Source: Hydrogenophaga intermedia | Lineage (GTDB): Bacteria; Pseudomonadota; Gammaproteobacteria; Burkholderiales; Burkholderiaceae_C | Length of the DNA stretch: 64,000 nt | Direction of reading: 5' to 3' | Assembly: GCF_000723405.1 (NCBI RefSeq) | Contig: NZ_CCAE010000026.1 | Coordinates: forward strand, 1 to 64,000 | Part shown: in pieces, positions 9,346 through 19,635 of the stretch | Layout: each line of letters begins with the position of its first letter | How positions within the stretch are numbered: position 1 is the stretch's first letter | Translations under genes and position numbers: made by a program | Notes under the pieces: generated by a model | Told to the model about the DNA's origin: nothing | Seen by the model: the letters and a program-made list of their open reading frames with translations, nothing else | Database searches by the model: none

Positions 9346-12093
9346 GTGAACACCACCACCGCCGCTTCGACCCCGGCCACCCGTCAGGCCGACCATTCCC
9401 GCTTCGTACAGCGCGTTCGCCGCCGCTACGCGGCCGAGCTGGCCTGCCTGCCGCCCGGCGCGCCCGACAAGGCCGCCATGCGCACCTGCCTGGATGCGCT
9501 CGTGGCCCAAGGCCTGCCGCTGCCGGCCGCCCTGCGCGTACTGCGCCAGCTCGTGCTGGAGCGCCTGGCGGTCATCGACTGCGAGGCTGGCGCCTCGCTC
9601 AAGACGGTCACCGGCGCGGTGACCGAGTTGGCCGAGTTGGCGCTCGACCAGGCCTGCGGTCTGGCCTTCGCGGAGCTGGATGCCCTTCACGGCGCGCCAC
9701 TGTGCGCCAACGGCGACCGCGCGCAGCTCTGGGTCATCGGCATGGGCAAGCTGGGCGCGCGCGAGCTCAACGTGTCCAGCGACATCGACCTCATCTACGT
9801 CTACGACCTCGACGGCGAGACCGCGGGCAACGCCGAGGGCCGAAACCGCATCAGCCACCACGAGTACTTCGCCAAGGCGGTCAAGCACCTCTACAACACG
9901 GTGGGCGAGACCACCGAGCACGGCAACGTGTTCCGGGTCGACCTGGCGCTGCGGCCCAACGGCAACTCCGGCCCCAGCGTGGTCTCGCTGGGCGCGCTGG
10001 AGGAATACTTCCTCGTCCAGGGCCGCGAGTGGGAGCGCTTCGCCTGGCTCAAGAGCCGCGTGATCGCGCCGGCCAGTGCGCTGGCCGACAAGGACGGCAT
10101 GGCCGCGCTGCGCGGCACCGTGCTGCCCTTCGTGTTCCGCCGCTACCTCGACTACGGCGTGTTCGAGTCGCTGCGCGTGCTGCACCGCCAGATCCGCGAG
10201 CACGCAGCGCGCCGCGCCGCCGGCAACCCGGGCCGTGCCAACGACGTGAAGCTCTCGCGCGGCGGTATCCGCGAGATCGAGTTCACCGTGCAGTTGCTGC
10301 AGGTGGTGCGCGGCGGCCAGTTCCCCGAACTGCGCACGCGCCCCACGCTGGACGCGCTGCAGCGCGTGGCCAAGGCCGGCCTGATGCCACCCGAGAAGGC
10401 GCAGGCGCTGGCCGAGGCCTACGTATTCCTGCGCCAGGTGGAGCACCGCATCCAGTACCTGGACGACCAGCAGACACATGTGCTGCCCGAGCGCGACGAC
10501 GACCTGGCCTGGATGGCGGCCACGCTGGGTTTTGCCAATACCTGCGCCTTCCTGCACGCGTTGGACGCGCACCGCGAACTGGTGGCCGAGGAGTTCGACA
10601 CCCTGCTCGGCGGCAGCCCGGGCGCCTGCAAGGGCAAGGGCTGCAACGGCGGTGCGCCGCGCGCCGCCGAGGACGACCTGGGCGCCGTGCTGCCCCAGTT
10701 GCCCGCCACGCTGGCCGAGCGTGTGCAGGCCTGGGCCGAGCACCCGCGCGTATTGGCCCTGCGCGAGGACACCCGCGCGCGCCTGGTGCGCCTGGTGCAG
10801 CGCACCGGCGCGTGGATCGACGAAGGCCGCGTGAGTGAGACGGCCGCGCTGCGCATGGTCGACTGGATCGAGCCGCTGCTGCGCCGCGAGAGCTATCTGG
10901 CGCTGCTGCAGGAGCGCCCCTCGGTGCACGAGCGCCTGCTGCGCCTGCTGGGCGCGGCCAAGTGGCCGGCGCGCTACCTCATGCAGCACCCGGGCGTCAT
11001 CGACGAGCTGGCCAGCCAGCAGTTGATGGCCGAGCGCTTCGACGCCGAGGCCTTCGAGGCCGAGTGCGAGACGCGGCGCGCGTCGCTGCGTACCACCGGC
11101 GAGGACGACGAGGAAACCCTGCTCAACCTGCTGCGCCGCGCCCACCACGCCGAGACCTTCCGCACCCTGGCGCGCGACGTGGAGGGCGTGCTCACGGTGG
11201 AGCAGGTGGCCGACGACCTGTCGGCCCTGGCCGACTCGGTGCTGCGCCTGACGGCGCGCTGGTGCTGGGAACGGCTGAAGAACCGCCATCGGGAGACGCC
11301 GGCCTTCGCCATCATCGGCTACGGCAAGCTGGGCGGCAAGGAGCTGGGCTACGGCAGCGACCTGGACATCGTTTTCGTCTACGAAGACGAGCACGAGAAC
11401 GCGAGCGAAATCTACGCCGGCTTCGTGCGCAAGATGATCAACTGGCTGCAGGTGAAGACGGGCGAGGGCGACCTGTTCGAGATCGACACCGCGCTGCGGC
11501 CCAACGGCAACTCGGGCCTGCTCGTCACCAGCTTCGAGGCTTTCGAGAAATACCAGACCCAGCGCGGCAGCAACACCGCCTGGACCTGGGAGCACCAGGC
11601 CATGACGCGCGCGCGCTTCGTGCTCGGCAGCGCCGGCCTGGCCGGGCGTTTCGACGCCGTGCGCGAGGCCGTCATCACCGCGCCGCGCGACGCTGCCGCG
11701 CTGGCCGATGAGATCGTCTCCATGCGCGAGAAGGTGCGCTCGGCGCAGACGCTGCGCAGCGGACGCTTCGACGTCAAGCACAGCCCGGGCGGCATGGTCG
11801 ATGTGGAGTTCGTGGTGCAGTACCTGGTGCTGCTGCACTCGCGCGAACACCCCGAGTTGCGCGCCAACACCGGCAACATCAACCTGCTGCGCCGCGCCGA
11901 GGCCGCGGGTTTGCTGCCCGCGGGCATGGGCGAGGCCGCCGCGCTGGCCTACCGCCGGCTGCGCCAGGTGCAGCACCGCGCGCGCCTGGATGAAACGTCC
12001 ACACAGGTCGATCCGGCCGAGCTGCAGGCCGAGTCCGACGCCGTGCGCGCGCTGTGGGCCCAGGTGCTGGGCCCCCCTGTCCCACCCACATGA
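9346..12093 (+). CDS. glnE: Glutamine synthetase adenylyltransferase/adenylyl-removase
   Basis: Bifunctional enzyme that adenylylates and deadenylylates glutamine synthetase in response to PII and glutamine. About 915 aa. Two nucleotidyltransferase domains are seen. The N-terminal adenylyl-removase domain has GKLGARELNVSSDIDLIY near residue 135-152. The C-terminal adenylyltransferase domain has GKLGGKELGYGSDLDIVF near residue 658-675. Each is followed by an LRPNGNSG motif and a GlnD-type helical domain. The GTG at 9346 gives the usual length. An in-frame ATG at 9289 would add 19 residues and would nearly abut the yhdP start. The gene ends in an ATGA overlap with the rhombosortase-like gene, so the two are probably translationally coupled. 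Confidence 0.95.
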   Translation: MNTTTAASTPATRQADHSRFVQRVRRRYAAELACLPPGAPDKAAMRTCLDALVAQGLPLPAALRVLRQLVLERLAVIDCEAGASLKTVTGAVTELAELALDQACGLAFAELDALHGAPLCANGDRAQLWVIGMGKLGARELNVSSDIDLIYVYDLDGETAGNAEGRNRISHHEYFAKAVKHLYNTVGETTEHGNVFRVDLALRPNGNSGPSVVSLGALEEYFLVQGREWERFAWLKSRVIAPASALADKDGMAALRGTVLPFVFRRYLDYGVFESLRVLHRQIREHAARRAAGNPGRANDVKLSRGGIREIEFTVQLLQVVRGGQFPELRTRPTLDALQRVAKAGLMPPEKAQALAEAYVFLRQVEHRIQYLDDQQTHVLPERDDDLAWMAATLGFANTCAFLHALDAHRELVAEEFDTLLGGSPGACKGKGCNGGAPRAAEDDLGAVLPQLPATLAERVQAWAEHPRVLALREDTRARLVRLVQRTGAWIDEGRVSETAALRMVDWIEPLLRRESYLALLQERPSVHERLLRLLGAAKWPARYLMQHPGVIDELASQQLMAERFDAEAFEAECETRRASLRTTGEDDEETLLNLLRRAHHAETFRTLARDVEGVLTVEQVADDLSALADSVLRLTARWCWERLKNRHRETPAFAIIGYGKLGGKELGYGSDLDIVFVYEDEHENASEIYAGFVRKMINWLQVKTGEGDLFEIDTALRPNGNSGLLVTSFEAFEKYQTQRGSNTAWTWEHQAMTRARFVLGSAGLAGRFDAVREAVITAPRDAAALADEIVSMREKVRSAQTLRSGRFDVKHSPGGMVDVEFVVQYLVLLHSREHPELRANTGNINLLRRAEAAGLLPAGMGEAAALAYRRLRQVQHRARLDETSTQVDPAELQAESDAVRALWAQVLGPPVPPT

Positions 12094-12689
12094 GAGGCTC
12101 GCGCAGCTGGCTCGCGCTGTGCGCCTTGCACGGCGTGGCCAGCATGGTGCTGTGGTGGTCGCAGGAGGCGGCGGTACAGGCCCTGGTCTGGCGCTCGGCC
12201 GAATGGAAGCAGGCACCCTGGACGCTGTGGACCAGCGCCTGGGTGCACCTGAACACGCCGCACCTGGTGGGCAACCAGCTCGCACTGGGCGCACTCACCG
12301 CCGCCGGCTGGTGGCTGCGCCCCACGCGCGCAGCCACGCTGGCCTGGGCGCTGAGCTGGCCGCTCATGCAGTTGAGCCTGCTGCTGTGGCCCCTTATCGG
12401 CTACGCGGTAGGCCTGTCGGGGGTGTTGCACGCAGGTGTGGCGGTACTCGCGATGCAACTGCTGCTGGCCGGCCCGCGCGCGCTGCGCCCCTGGGGCACG
12501 CTGCTCATGGCCGGCCTGCTGCTCAAGCTCTGGCTGGAGCAGGGCTGGGCGCGCCCGGTGGTGTGGGACCCGGGCAATCAGATGTCGGTGGTGCAGGCCG
12601 CTCACCTCGGCGGCGCGGCCTGGGGGGCGCTGTTCGGCGCGCTGGGTGCGGGCTGGAACCGCTGGCGCGCGCGGCGCGCCGTGGGCTGA
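12090..12689 (+). CDS. rrtA: Rhombosortase-like intramembrane serine protease
   Basis: Polytopic membrane protein of 199 aa with the rhomboid signature. Ser110 lies in VGLSGVLHAG and His172 in QAAHLGGAAWG, which would form the catalytic dyad. Upstream is WVHLNTPHLVGNQ, with His58 and Asn62 in the HxxxN position. It is shorter than canonical rhomboids, like rhombosortases. Those process proteins with a GlyGly-CTERM tail: a Gly-rich motif, a hydrophobic helix and terminal arginines. A protease with such a tail is encoded at 41665-43584, the only one I see in the window. The start overlaps the glnE stop by four bases. The rhomboid call is firm; the rhombosortase subfamily is a good inference. 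Confidence 0.8.
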   Translation: MRGSRSWLALCALHGVASMVLWWSQEAAVQALVWRSAEWKQAPWTLWTSAWVHLNTPHLVGNQLALGALTAAGWWLRPTRAATLAWALSWPLMQLSLLLWPLIGYAVGLSGVLHAGVAVLAMQLLLAGPRALRPWGTLLMAGLLLKLWLEQGWARPVVWDPGNQMSVVQAAHLGGAAWGALFGALGAGWNRWRARRAVG

Positions 12690-12695
12690 GGGCCG

Positions 12696-13535
12696 TCAGG
12701 CCGCCGCGGGCGCGGGGCCGAGCGACTTGCGGAAGCGATTGAGTTCCTGAACGGTCTTGAAACGGCCGTCCATGAGCAGGCTCAGGTTGTGCAGGATGCG
12801 ATCGACCACCTTGCTTTCCCACACGGCGTCGAAGTTGATCTGCTGGTCGAGCCAGTGCTCCAGCCACTCGGGGTTGGGCAGGCGGCTCTGGATGGTGTCC
12901 TTGGGAAAGAGCGCCTTGTTGACGTGCAGGTTGGTGGGGTGCAGGGCCTGTGCGGTGCGCCGCGCGCTGGCCATGAGCACGCCCACCTTGGCGAACGCGG
13001 CGCGCGCCTCATTGCCGAACTTGCCGATGGCGCGCTTCATGTAGCGCAGGTAGGCGCCCCCGTGGCGTGCCTCGTCCTGGCTGAGCGTGGTGTAGATGTG
13101 CTTGATCACCGGCTCGCTGTGCCACTCGGACGCGCGGCGGTACCAGTGGTTGAGGCGGATCTCGCCGCAGAAGTGCAGCATCAGGGTTTCCAACGCCGGC
13201 GCGGGATCGAACTCGAAGCGGATCTCGTGCAGCTCCTGCTCGGTGGGCACGAGTTCGGGGCGGAAACGCCGCAGGTACTCCATCAGCACCAGTGAATGCT
13301 TCTGTTCCTCGAAGAACCAGATCGACATGAAGGCCGAGAAGTCGGAGTCGTCGCGGTTGTCGCGCAGGAACATCTCGGTGGCCGGCAGCGCCGCCCACTC
13401 GGTGATGGCGTTCATCTTGATCGTCTGGGCCTGCTCGTCGCTCAGCCGGCTGGCGTCGAACTGCGCCCACGGGATGTCCTTGTCCATGTCCCAGCGGACG
13501 GACTCCAGTTGTTTGAACAATTCGGGATACAGCAT
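12696..13535 (-). CDS. Ferritin-like diiron domain protein
   Basis: Soluble 279-aa helical protein. Two metal-binding ExxH motifs are clear: Glu77/His80 (FFEEQKHS) and Glu155/His158 (SQDEARHGG). Glu46 and Glu125 (CGEIRLNHW) are plausible bridging ligands. This four-helix diiron pattern is shared by ferritin-like oxygenases and acyl-ACP desaturase relatives. The substrate is unknown. It is convergent with the rhombosortase-like gene, with six bases between stops. It is divergent from a COG2907-type flavoprotein across 328 bases, so a redox link between the two is possible but unproven. Confidence 0.75.
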   Translation of the reverse strand: MLYPELFKQLESVRWDMDKDIPWAQFDASRLSDEQAQTIKMNAITEWAALPATEMFLRDNRDDSDFSAFMSIWFFEEQKHSLVLMEYLRRFRPELVPTEQELHEIRFEFDPAPALETLMLHFCGEIRLNHWYRRASEWHSEPVIKHIYTTLSQDEARHGGAYLRYMKRAIGKFGNEARAAFAKVGVLMASARRTAQALHPTNLHVNKALFPKDTIQSRLPNPEWLEHWLDQQINFDAVWESKVVDRILHNLSLLMDGRFKTVQELNRFRKSLGPAPAAA

Positions 13536-13863
13536 GGTCTTCTCTCAACGACAGGCAAAACGCGCAATATTGTAGGCGGGGGTATAACGGGCACCCGGAT
13601 TGCCCCATGAACCGCACTGAAACCGAATCACATTTCCTGCGGAACTTCCCGCACCGGCTCGCGCTCCAACCCCGCGTATCGGCGAGGGAGCGACCCGAAC
13701 ACCGTTTTTCACTGCGAAGCCTTCCGGGCCCCTGGGTTCCGGATGCAATCCCGAGGCGCTTCTCCTCCTCCTCCCTCCCTCCCTTGTTCGCGTCGGGGCG
13801 CTTCGCAGTTTCTTGTCCACCCCACCGCCGGGCCCGCCCGGCGGCATTGCCCCGGGGGTGCGC
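13536..13863. other. 328-bp divergent intergenic region without a gene
   Basis: Holds the promoters of the ferritin-like gene (minus) and the flavoprotein gene (plus). No convincing coding frame is seen. A pyrimidine-rich tract (about 13761-13790) and a strong hairpin at 13825-13844, directly upstream of the flavoprotein start, are the only notable structures. Confidence 0.5.
13825..13844 (+). other. Hairpin in the flavoprotein leader
   Basis: CCGCCGGGCCCGCCCGGCGG forms a 9-bp inverted repeat with a two-base centre, which would open to a four-base loop in RNA. It sits 19 bases before the ATG at 13864 and could hinder ribosome access. No known regulatory RNA family is recognised. Confidence 0.4.
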
Positions 13864-15219
13864 ATGACCCCCAGCGCTACCCCCGCCCGCCGCCACCAGG
13901 TGCGCGTGGCCATCGTCGGCTCCGGGATCGCCGGGCTGGCGGCTGCGCACACGCTGCAGGGCCTGGCCGACGTCACGCTGTTCGAAGCCGACGATGTATT
14001 CGGCGGCCACACGCGCACGCTGGACGTGGCGCTGCCCGACGCGAGCGGCGCGCCATTGAATGTCGGCCTGGACGCGGGCTTCCTGGTGCTGGACGAGCGC
14101 ACCAGCCCCAATCTGCTGGCGCTGTTCACGCAGCTGGGCGTGCCACTGGCGGCATCGGACGGCTCGTTTTCGGTGCAGGTGCGCGGCACCGGGCTGGCCT
14201 GGGGCAGCGCGAATCTGGCCGGCGTGTTCTCTCAACGGCGCCACCTCGCCAGCCCGCGCTTCTGGCGCATGCTGGCCGACGCCCGGCGCTTCAAGCACGC
14301 CTGCGCCGTCCTGACCCGGCAGCACGCCGAGACGGGGCCCGACACGCCCCTATTGCAACCACTGGGTGACTACCTGCGCGAACACCACTTCTCGAGCGGG
14401 TTTCGCGACGACTGTCTGCTGCCACTGCTCACGGGTTTCTGGGGGTGTTCGCCCGACGAGGTGCTGCTCGCGCCCCTGCTGGCCGCGTCGCGCTTTCTGC
14501 GGCAACACACACCCTTGCGCGTGGGCGGGCGGTCACGTTGGTTCACGGTGATGGGCGGTGCGCGCCCCTTCGTGCAGGCCATCGTGGCGGGCATTGGCGA
14601 CGCTCGCCGGTCCACGCCCGTGCACCATGTCGCGCGCGACGCGCAGGGGGTGCGCATCGTCACCGGTTCGCAGGTCGAGCGCTTCGACGCCGTGGTGCTG
14701 GCCTGCCACGCCGATCAGGCGCTGGGCCTGCTGGGCGAAGAAGCGGGTGAAGAGGAGCGCGCCACGCTCGGCGCCATCCGCTTCCAGCCGCGGCGCGCGG
14801 TGCTGCACACCGACACCTCGGTGCTGCCGGCCGCACGCGACGCCTGGGCGGCGTGGAATTGCGAACCCGGCGGCCTGCACTGCCTGCTCAACCGCACGCA
14901 GCCGCTGCCAGTGGCGCAGCCGGTGCTGGTGTCGTTCGGCACCCCGCGCGCCATCGCACCCGAGCGGGTCCTGGGCACCTTCGACCTGGCGCACCCGGTG
15001 TTCGACCTCGCGGCGATCCGCGCCCAGGCCCAGCTGCCCGCGCTGCAGGGCGGGCACCACACCTGGTACGCCGGTGCCTGGTGCGGCGATGGCTTTCACG
15101 AAGACGGACTGAAGGCGGGCCTGCACGCGGCGCGTGCGCTGATCGACCGCTTCGACCTGGTGCCCCGCATCAGCGACCAGCGCGCCCTGCGCCAGGCGCT
15201 GCCGGGGGTGCTGGCCTGA
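13864..15219 (+). CDS. FAD-dependent oxidoreductase, COG2907-type
   Basis: Flavoprotein of 451 aa in the amine oxidase/protoporphyrinogen oxidase fold. The dinucleotide-binding motif GSGIAG spans residues 19-24, and Glu41 (LFEADDVFGGHT) binds the FAD ribose. The block FLVLDERTSPNLLALFTQLGVP and the C-terminal YAGAWCGDGFHEDGLKAG match the COG2907 family. Those genes usually lie beside a DUF1365 gene and a cyclopropane-fatty-acid-synthase-like methyltransferase. Here neither partner is adjacent. The upstream in-frame non-ATG extension was not used because it lacks the nucleotide-binding context. The substrate is unknown; lipid modification is a family-based guess. Confidence 0.82.
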   Translation: MTPSATPARRHQVRVAIVGSGIAGLAAAHTLQGLADVTLFEADDVFGGHTRTLDVALPDASGAPLNVGLDAGFLVLDERTSPNLLALFTQLGVPLAASDGSFSVQVRGTGLAWGSANLAGVFSQRRHLASPRFWRMLADARRFKHACAVLTRQHAETGPDTPLLQPLGDYLREHHFSSGFRDDCLLPLLTGFWGCSPDEVLLAPLLAASRFLRQHTPLRVGGRSRWFTVMGGARPFVQAIVAGIGDARRSTPVHHVARDAQGVRIVTGSQVERFDAVVLACHADQALGLLGEEAGEEERATLGAIRFQPRRAVLHTDTSVLPAARDAWAAWNCEPGGLHCLLNRTQPLPVAQPVLVSFGTPRAIAPERVLGTFDLAHPVFDLAAIRAQAQLPALQGGHHTWYAGAWCGDGFHEDGLKAGLHAARALIDRFDLVPRISDQRALRQALPGVLA

Positions 15220-15240
15220 AGCCCCGGCCCCTCATCCCTC

Positions 15241-15858
15241 TCAGGCGCTGGGCAGGGAGTCGATGAAGCTCTGGCGCTGCACGAGCTTGTCGTTCAGCCG
15301 GGCCAGGTTGGGGAAGTCACCACGCCAGTCGATGGCGGGGAAACGGAAGTCCAGATAGCCCAGGGCACAGCCTACGGCCACGTCGGACAGGCTGAAGTGG
15401 ATGCCCGAGCAGAAGGGCTTGTCCCCCAGGCCCTGGCTCATGGATTTGAGCGCCGCGTGGATCTTGACCATCTGGCGGTCGATCCAGGCCTGGCTGCGCT
15501 GCTCGGCCGTGCGGTGCGGCCAGGTGGACTCCAGCCGCGCGAGCACGGCGGCGTCGAGCACGCCATCGGCCAGGGCCTCCCAGGTCTTGACCTCGGCGCG
15601 CTCGCGCCCCGAAGGCGGTATGAGCTTGCCCACCGGCGACAGGCCGTCGAGGTACTCGACGATCACGCGGGAGTCGAACACCGCCTCGCCGCCTTCCATG
15701 ACCAGGCAGGGCACCTTGTGCAGCGGGTTGGATGCGCCGATGGTGGTGTCGTCCGACCACACGTCTTCCAGCACGAACTGGTAGTCCAGCTTCTTCTCGG
15801 CCATGACGATGCGCACTTTGCGCACGTAGGGGCTGGTGACGGCTCCGATGAGTTTCAT
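15241..15858 (-). CDS. Glutathione S-transferase family protein
   Basis: Cytoplasmic 205-aa protein. The N-terminal thioredoxin-like domain has SPYVRKVRI (active-site Ser/Tyr region), the cis-Pro motif HKVPCLV and the glutathione-binding DSRVIVEYL. The C-terminal helical domain includes LSDVAVGCALGYLDFRFP. This matches the short stringent-starvation/YibF-like GST group of proteobacteria. The substrate is not evident. It is convergent with the flavoprotein gene and divergent from purB. Confidence 0.87.
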   Translation of the reverse strand: MKLIGAVTSPYVRKVRIVMAEKKLDYQFVLEDVWSDDTTIGASNPLHKVPCLVMEGGEAVFDSRVIVEYLDGLSPVGKLIPPSGRERAEVKTWEALADGVLDAAVLARLESTWPHRTAEQRSQAWIDRQMVKIHAALKSMSQGLGDKPFCSGIHFSLSDVAVGCALGYLDFRFPAIDWRGDFPNLARLNDKLVQRQSFIDSLPSA

Positions 15859-15893
15859 GGTCTGTGGGGCTAGGGAATGGTCGGCGATTTTAG

Positions 15894-17384
<1,491 letters not shown>

Positions 17385-17387
17385 CCT

Positions 17388-17420
17388 TGCCCCCACGCTC
17401 CGCCCCAAGGCGGATCGCCC
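17388..17420. repeat. Short intergenic repeat, family B, partial copy
   Basis: GCCCCCACGCTCCGCC matches the start of the intergenic stretch at 53150-53213 (GCCCCCACGCTCCGCC). It lies between the convergent purB and DUF3717-DUF1289 genes. Confidence 0.35.
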
Positions 17421-17822
17421 CTACGCCGCCCGCTCTCGGTAGCGGTTGAAACGCCAGGCGTCGCCTTCGATGGTGATGCGTCGCCAGGTGTGGCGCTTCT
17501 CGCCGGGCGTCATCTCCGTCCAGCGCTGCACTTCCGCGAACAGGCGGCCGCAGCCCTTGCATACGTCGTCGCCCTGGCTGGTGGAGCAGATGGCGATACA
17601 GGGCGTATCGGGCGTGGTGGCGTACCAGGCCAGCCAGGCCTCGCGCGCCTTGGGGGGCATGCTGTGCTCGTCGGCCTCGGCCTCGTGGAAGAAGACCAGC
17701 TGGGCATAAACCTCGGCTAATGCGCGGGTGGGCGCGGGCAACGAGACGCCGTCGGGCGAGGGAGAACGTTCGCGCCACCAGTTGATGGCCGCTTCGATGT
17801 CGGTGATGTGGATGCCGGCCAT
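17421..17822 (-). CDS. DUF3717-DUF1289 fusion protein
   Basis: Small 133-aa protein. The N-terminal part (about 5-60; ITDIEAAINWWRE) fits DUF3717. The C-terminal part (about 72-113) fits DUF1289, with Cys75, Cys79, Cys88 and Cys91 in PCIAIC and CKGCGR. These could bind zinc or an iron-sulfur cluster. The function of either domain is unknown to me. It is convergent with purB. Confidence 0.75.
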   Translation of the reverse strand: MAGIHITDIEAAINWWRERSPSPDGVSLPAPTRALAEVYAQLVFFHEAEADEHSMPPKAREAWLAWYATTPDTPCIAICSTSQGDDVCKGCGRLFAEVQRWTEMTPGEKRHTWRRITIEGDAWRFNRYRERAA

Positions 17823-17896
17823 GGGAGGGCGATGATATGACGCCCTCGAGCCCCATCCCGGCGCATCGGGGCGACGCCCCGCGCGCGGCCGGGTGC

Positions 17897-18574
17897 TCAG
17901 TCCGCCTTGTTGCGGCGCTGCAGGTACTTGCCCATGGCCACCACCAGCAGCGCGCCCAGCGCAGCCGCGGCATAGAAGCCCACGGAGTGGTGCGGAATCC
18001 AGGGCTCGATCATCTTGTCGGAGACCAGGGTTTCGCCCCCCACCCAGCCGATCAGTGCAGCACCCAGGGTCACGATGGCGGGGAAGCGGCCCATGATCCG
18101 GATCATCAGCGTGCTGCCAAAGATCACGATGGGAATGGCGATGGCCAGCCCGATCACCAGCAAAGGAATGTTGCCGTTGGCGGCGGCGGCCACGCCGATC
18201 ACGTTGTCCAGGCTCATCACCAGATCGGCCACGAGGATGGTGCGGATGGCGGCGAGCAGGCCACCGTTGGCGGGTCCCCCGGACGCCTCATCGTCACCGC
18301 CGTTGAGCAGTTGCACGCCGATCCACAGCAGCAGCAGGCCGCCCACCAGTTGCAGCCAGGGCATCTGCATGAGCTTGACGGCCACCACGGTCAGCACCAC
18401 GCGCAGCAGCACCGCCGCCGCCGTGCCCCAGAAGATCGCCTGCTTCTGCTGCCGCGGCCCGAGCCCTCGCGCGGCCAGCGCGATCACCACGGCGTTGTCG
18501 CCCGACAGAATGATGTTGATCCAGATGATCTGGCCCAGGCCCAGCCAGAACTGGGGACTCGACAGCAATTCCAT
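17897..18574 (-). CDS. TerC-family integral membrane protein, copy 1
   Basis: Polytopic inner-membrane protein of 225 aa. It shows the two acidic TerC motifs: SGDNAVVIALAAR near the N-terminus and ADLVMSLDNVIGVA at mid-length. TerC proteins of the Alx/MntX type export manganese, and others help metalate secreted proteins. MELLSSPQFW is the chosen start, because the in-frame GTG extension lacks membrane character. It is divergent from a second TerC gene. Unlike that copy, it has no yybP-ykoY element in its own leader, so it is probably not under the same riboswitch control. Confidence 0.88.
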   Translation of the reverse strand: MELLSSPQFWLGLGQIIWINIILSGDNAVVIALAARGLGPRQQKQAIFWGTAAAVLLRVVLTVVAVKLMQMPWLQLVGGLLLLWIGVQLLNGGDDEASGGPANGGLLAAIRTILVADLVMSLDNVIGVAAAANGNIPLLVIGLAIAIPIVIFGSTLMIRIMGRFPAIVTLGAALIGWVGGETLVSDKMIEPWIPHHSVGFYAAAALGALLVVAMGKYLQRRNKAD

Positions 18575-18740
18575 GGTGGGGCTTTCCAGTGAGCGGGGAT
18601 CGACCACCGGAACGCCCGCCGGTCGGCCCGAACAGTGTAGGCATGCTCACAGGCAGTGCCGGGTGAGGGATACCGCGTACGCAATTCCCCGGTGAGCCCG
18701 GCTGGCGGGCGGCTGGCCTCGCCGCATACAATCCACGGTT
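18575..18740. other. Divergent terC intergenic region, promoter part
   Basis: About 166 bases without a gene. A TACAAT at 18727-18732 is a good -10 for transcription of the riboswitch. On the minus strand TACACT (about 18636-18641) is a possible -10 for terC copy 1. Confidence 0.4.
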
Positions 18741-18895
18741 TCGCGGAAGGGGAGTAGCTCCCGGGCGCGGTGGCGGCTCCTTCTGGCGCCTTGCCGCGCC
18801 GGTCAACGCGTCGTCAGTACGGTGTCCGCGGCGCGGCACCCGGCGCGTTGGGCAACACGGTCACGTGCTGCCGGGCAAGACCTTCAGACCTCATC
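18741..18895 (+). ncRNA. yybP-ykoY manganese riboswitch
   Basis: The leader of terC copy 2 carries the hallmark pieces of this family in order. These are AAGGGGAGTAGC (18747-18758), an internal stem region with CGTCGTCAGTACGG, and the 3' block GGGCAAGACCTTC (about 18873-18885). P1 forms between GAAGG (18746-18750) and CCTTC (18881-18885). A TACAAT -10 at 18727-18732 would start transcription close to the 5' edge. The family senses Mn2+ and switches on export genes. Here it lies 22 bases before the ATG, so control of translation initiation is likely. The exact borders are approximate. Confidence 0.88.
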
Positions 18896-18917
18896 GCTTC
18901 TGGAGCCCCGTTTCACC

Positions 18918-19628
18918 ATGGAATTCATGTCCGCTGCCTGGTGGTCCGCATTGCTGGCCATCATCCTCATTGACCTCGTGCTCGCCGGCGACAACGCCAT
19001 CGTGATCGCATTGGCCGCCCGCAACCTGCCCAAGGAACACCAGAAGAAGGCCATCGTCTGGGGCACGGTCGGGGCCATCGTCGTGCGCTCGGCCATGACG
19101 CTGGTGGTGGTGTGGCTGCTGAAGATCCCCGGGCTCATGGCCATCGGCGGTATCGCGCTCATGTGGATCGCCTACAAGCTGATCGCCGAAGACGAAGGCG
19201 ATGGTGACGAGCACGGCCCGGCGGCCACCACCTTCTGGGGCGCCATGAAGACCATCATCATCGCGGACGCGGTAATGGGCATCGACAACGTGCTGGGCGT
19301 GGCGGGTGCAGCGCGCGGCGCCTTCGACCTGGTGGTCATCGGCCTGCTCATCAGCATCCCCATCGTGGTGTTCGGCAGCACGCTGATCCTCAAGCTCGTC
19401 GAGAAGTACCCGGCCATCATGTACATCGGCGCCGGTGTGCTGGCCTTCACCGCCGGCAAGATGGTGGTGAACGAGGCGCTGCTGGCGCCCTGGTTCAAAG
19501 GTCCCGAGTTCGCGCAGATGGCCGCTTACTGGGGCTTCGTGGCACTCACCATCGTGGTGGTGTTGGCCCTGGGCTACCTGCACAACCGGCGCGTGGCGCA
19601 ACGCGCTGACGCGGCCGAGAAAGCCTGA
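18918..19628 (+). CDS. TerC-family membrane protein, copy 2 (probable Mn exporter)
   Basis: Polytopic inner-membrane protein of 236 aa with the TerC motifs VLAGDNAIVIALAARN near residue 24 and ADAVMGIDNVLGVA at mid-length. A His/Asp/Glu-rich cytoplasmic loop (EDEGDGDEHG) lies between helices. The yybP-ykoY riboswitch directly upstream makes manganese export the best guess, as for Alx/MntP-type proteins behind this riboswitch. Copy 1 lies divergently and is clearly a paralogue. A holin-like membrane protein gene follows after seven bases and should share the riboswitch-controlled transcript. Confidence 0.9.
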   Translation: MEFMSAAWWSALLAIILIDLVLAGDNAIVIALAARNLPKEHQKKAIVWGTVGAIVVRSAMTLVVVWLLKIPGLMAIGGIALMWIAYKLIAEDEGDGDEHGPAATTFWGAMKTIIIADAVMGIDNVLGVAGAARGAFDLVVIGLLISIPIVVFGSTLILKLVEKYPAIMYIGAGVLAFTAGKMVVNEALLAPWFKGPEFAQMAAYWGFVALTIVVVLALGYLHNRRVAQRADAAEKA

Positions 19629-19635
19629 GGTCACC

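Noticed and set aside
9337..12294. Long minus-strand open frame opposite glnE
   Set aside because: It fully overlaps glnE, whose motifs are complete. The Gln/Arg/His-rich translation is a codon-bias artefact.
18575..18740. Second yybP-ykoY element leading terC copy 1
   Set aside because: The reverse strand lacks the GGGGAGTAG and CAAGACC blocks.
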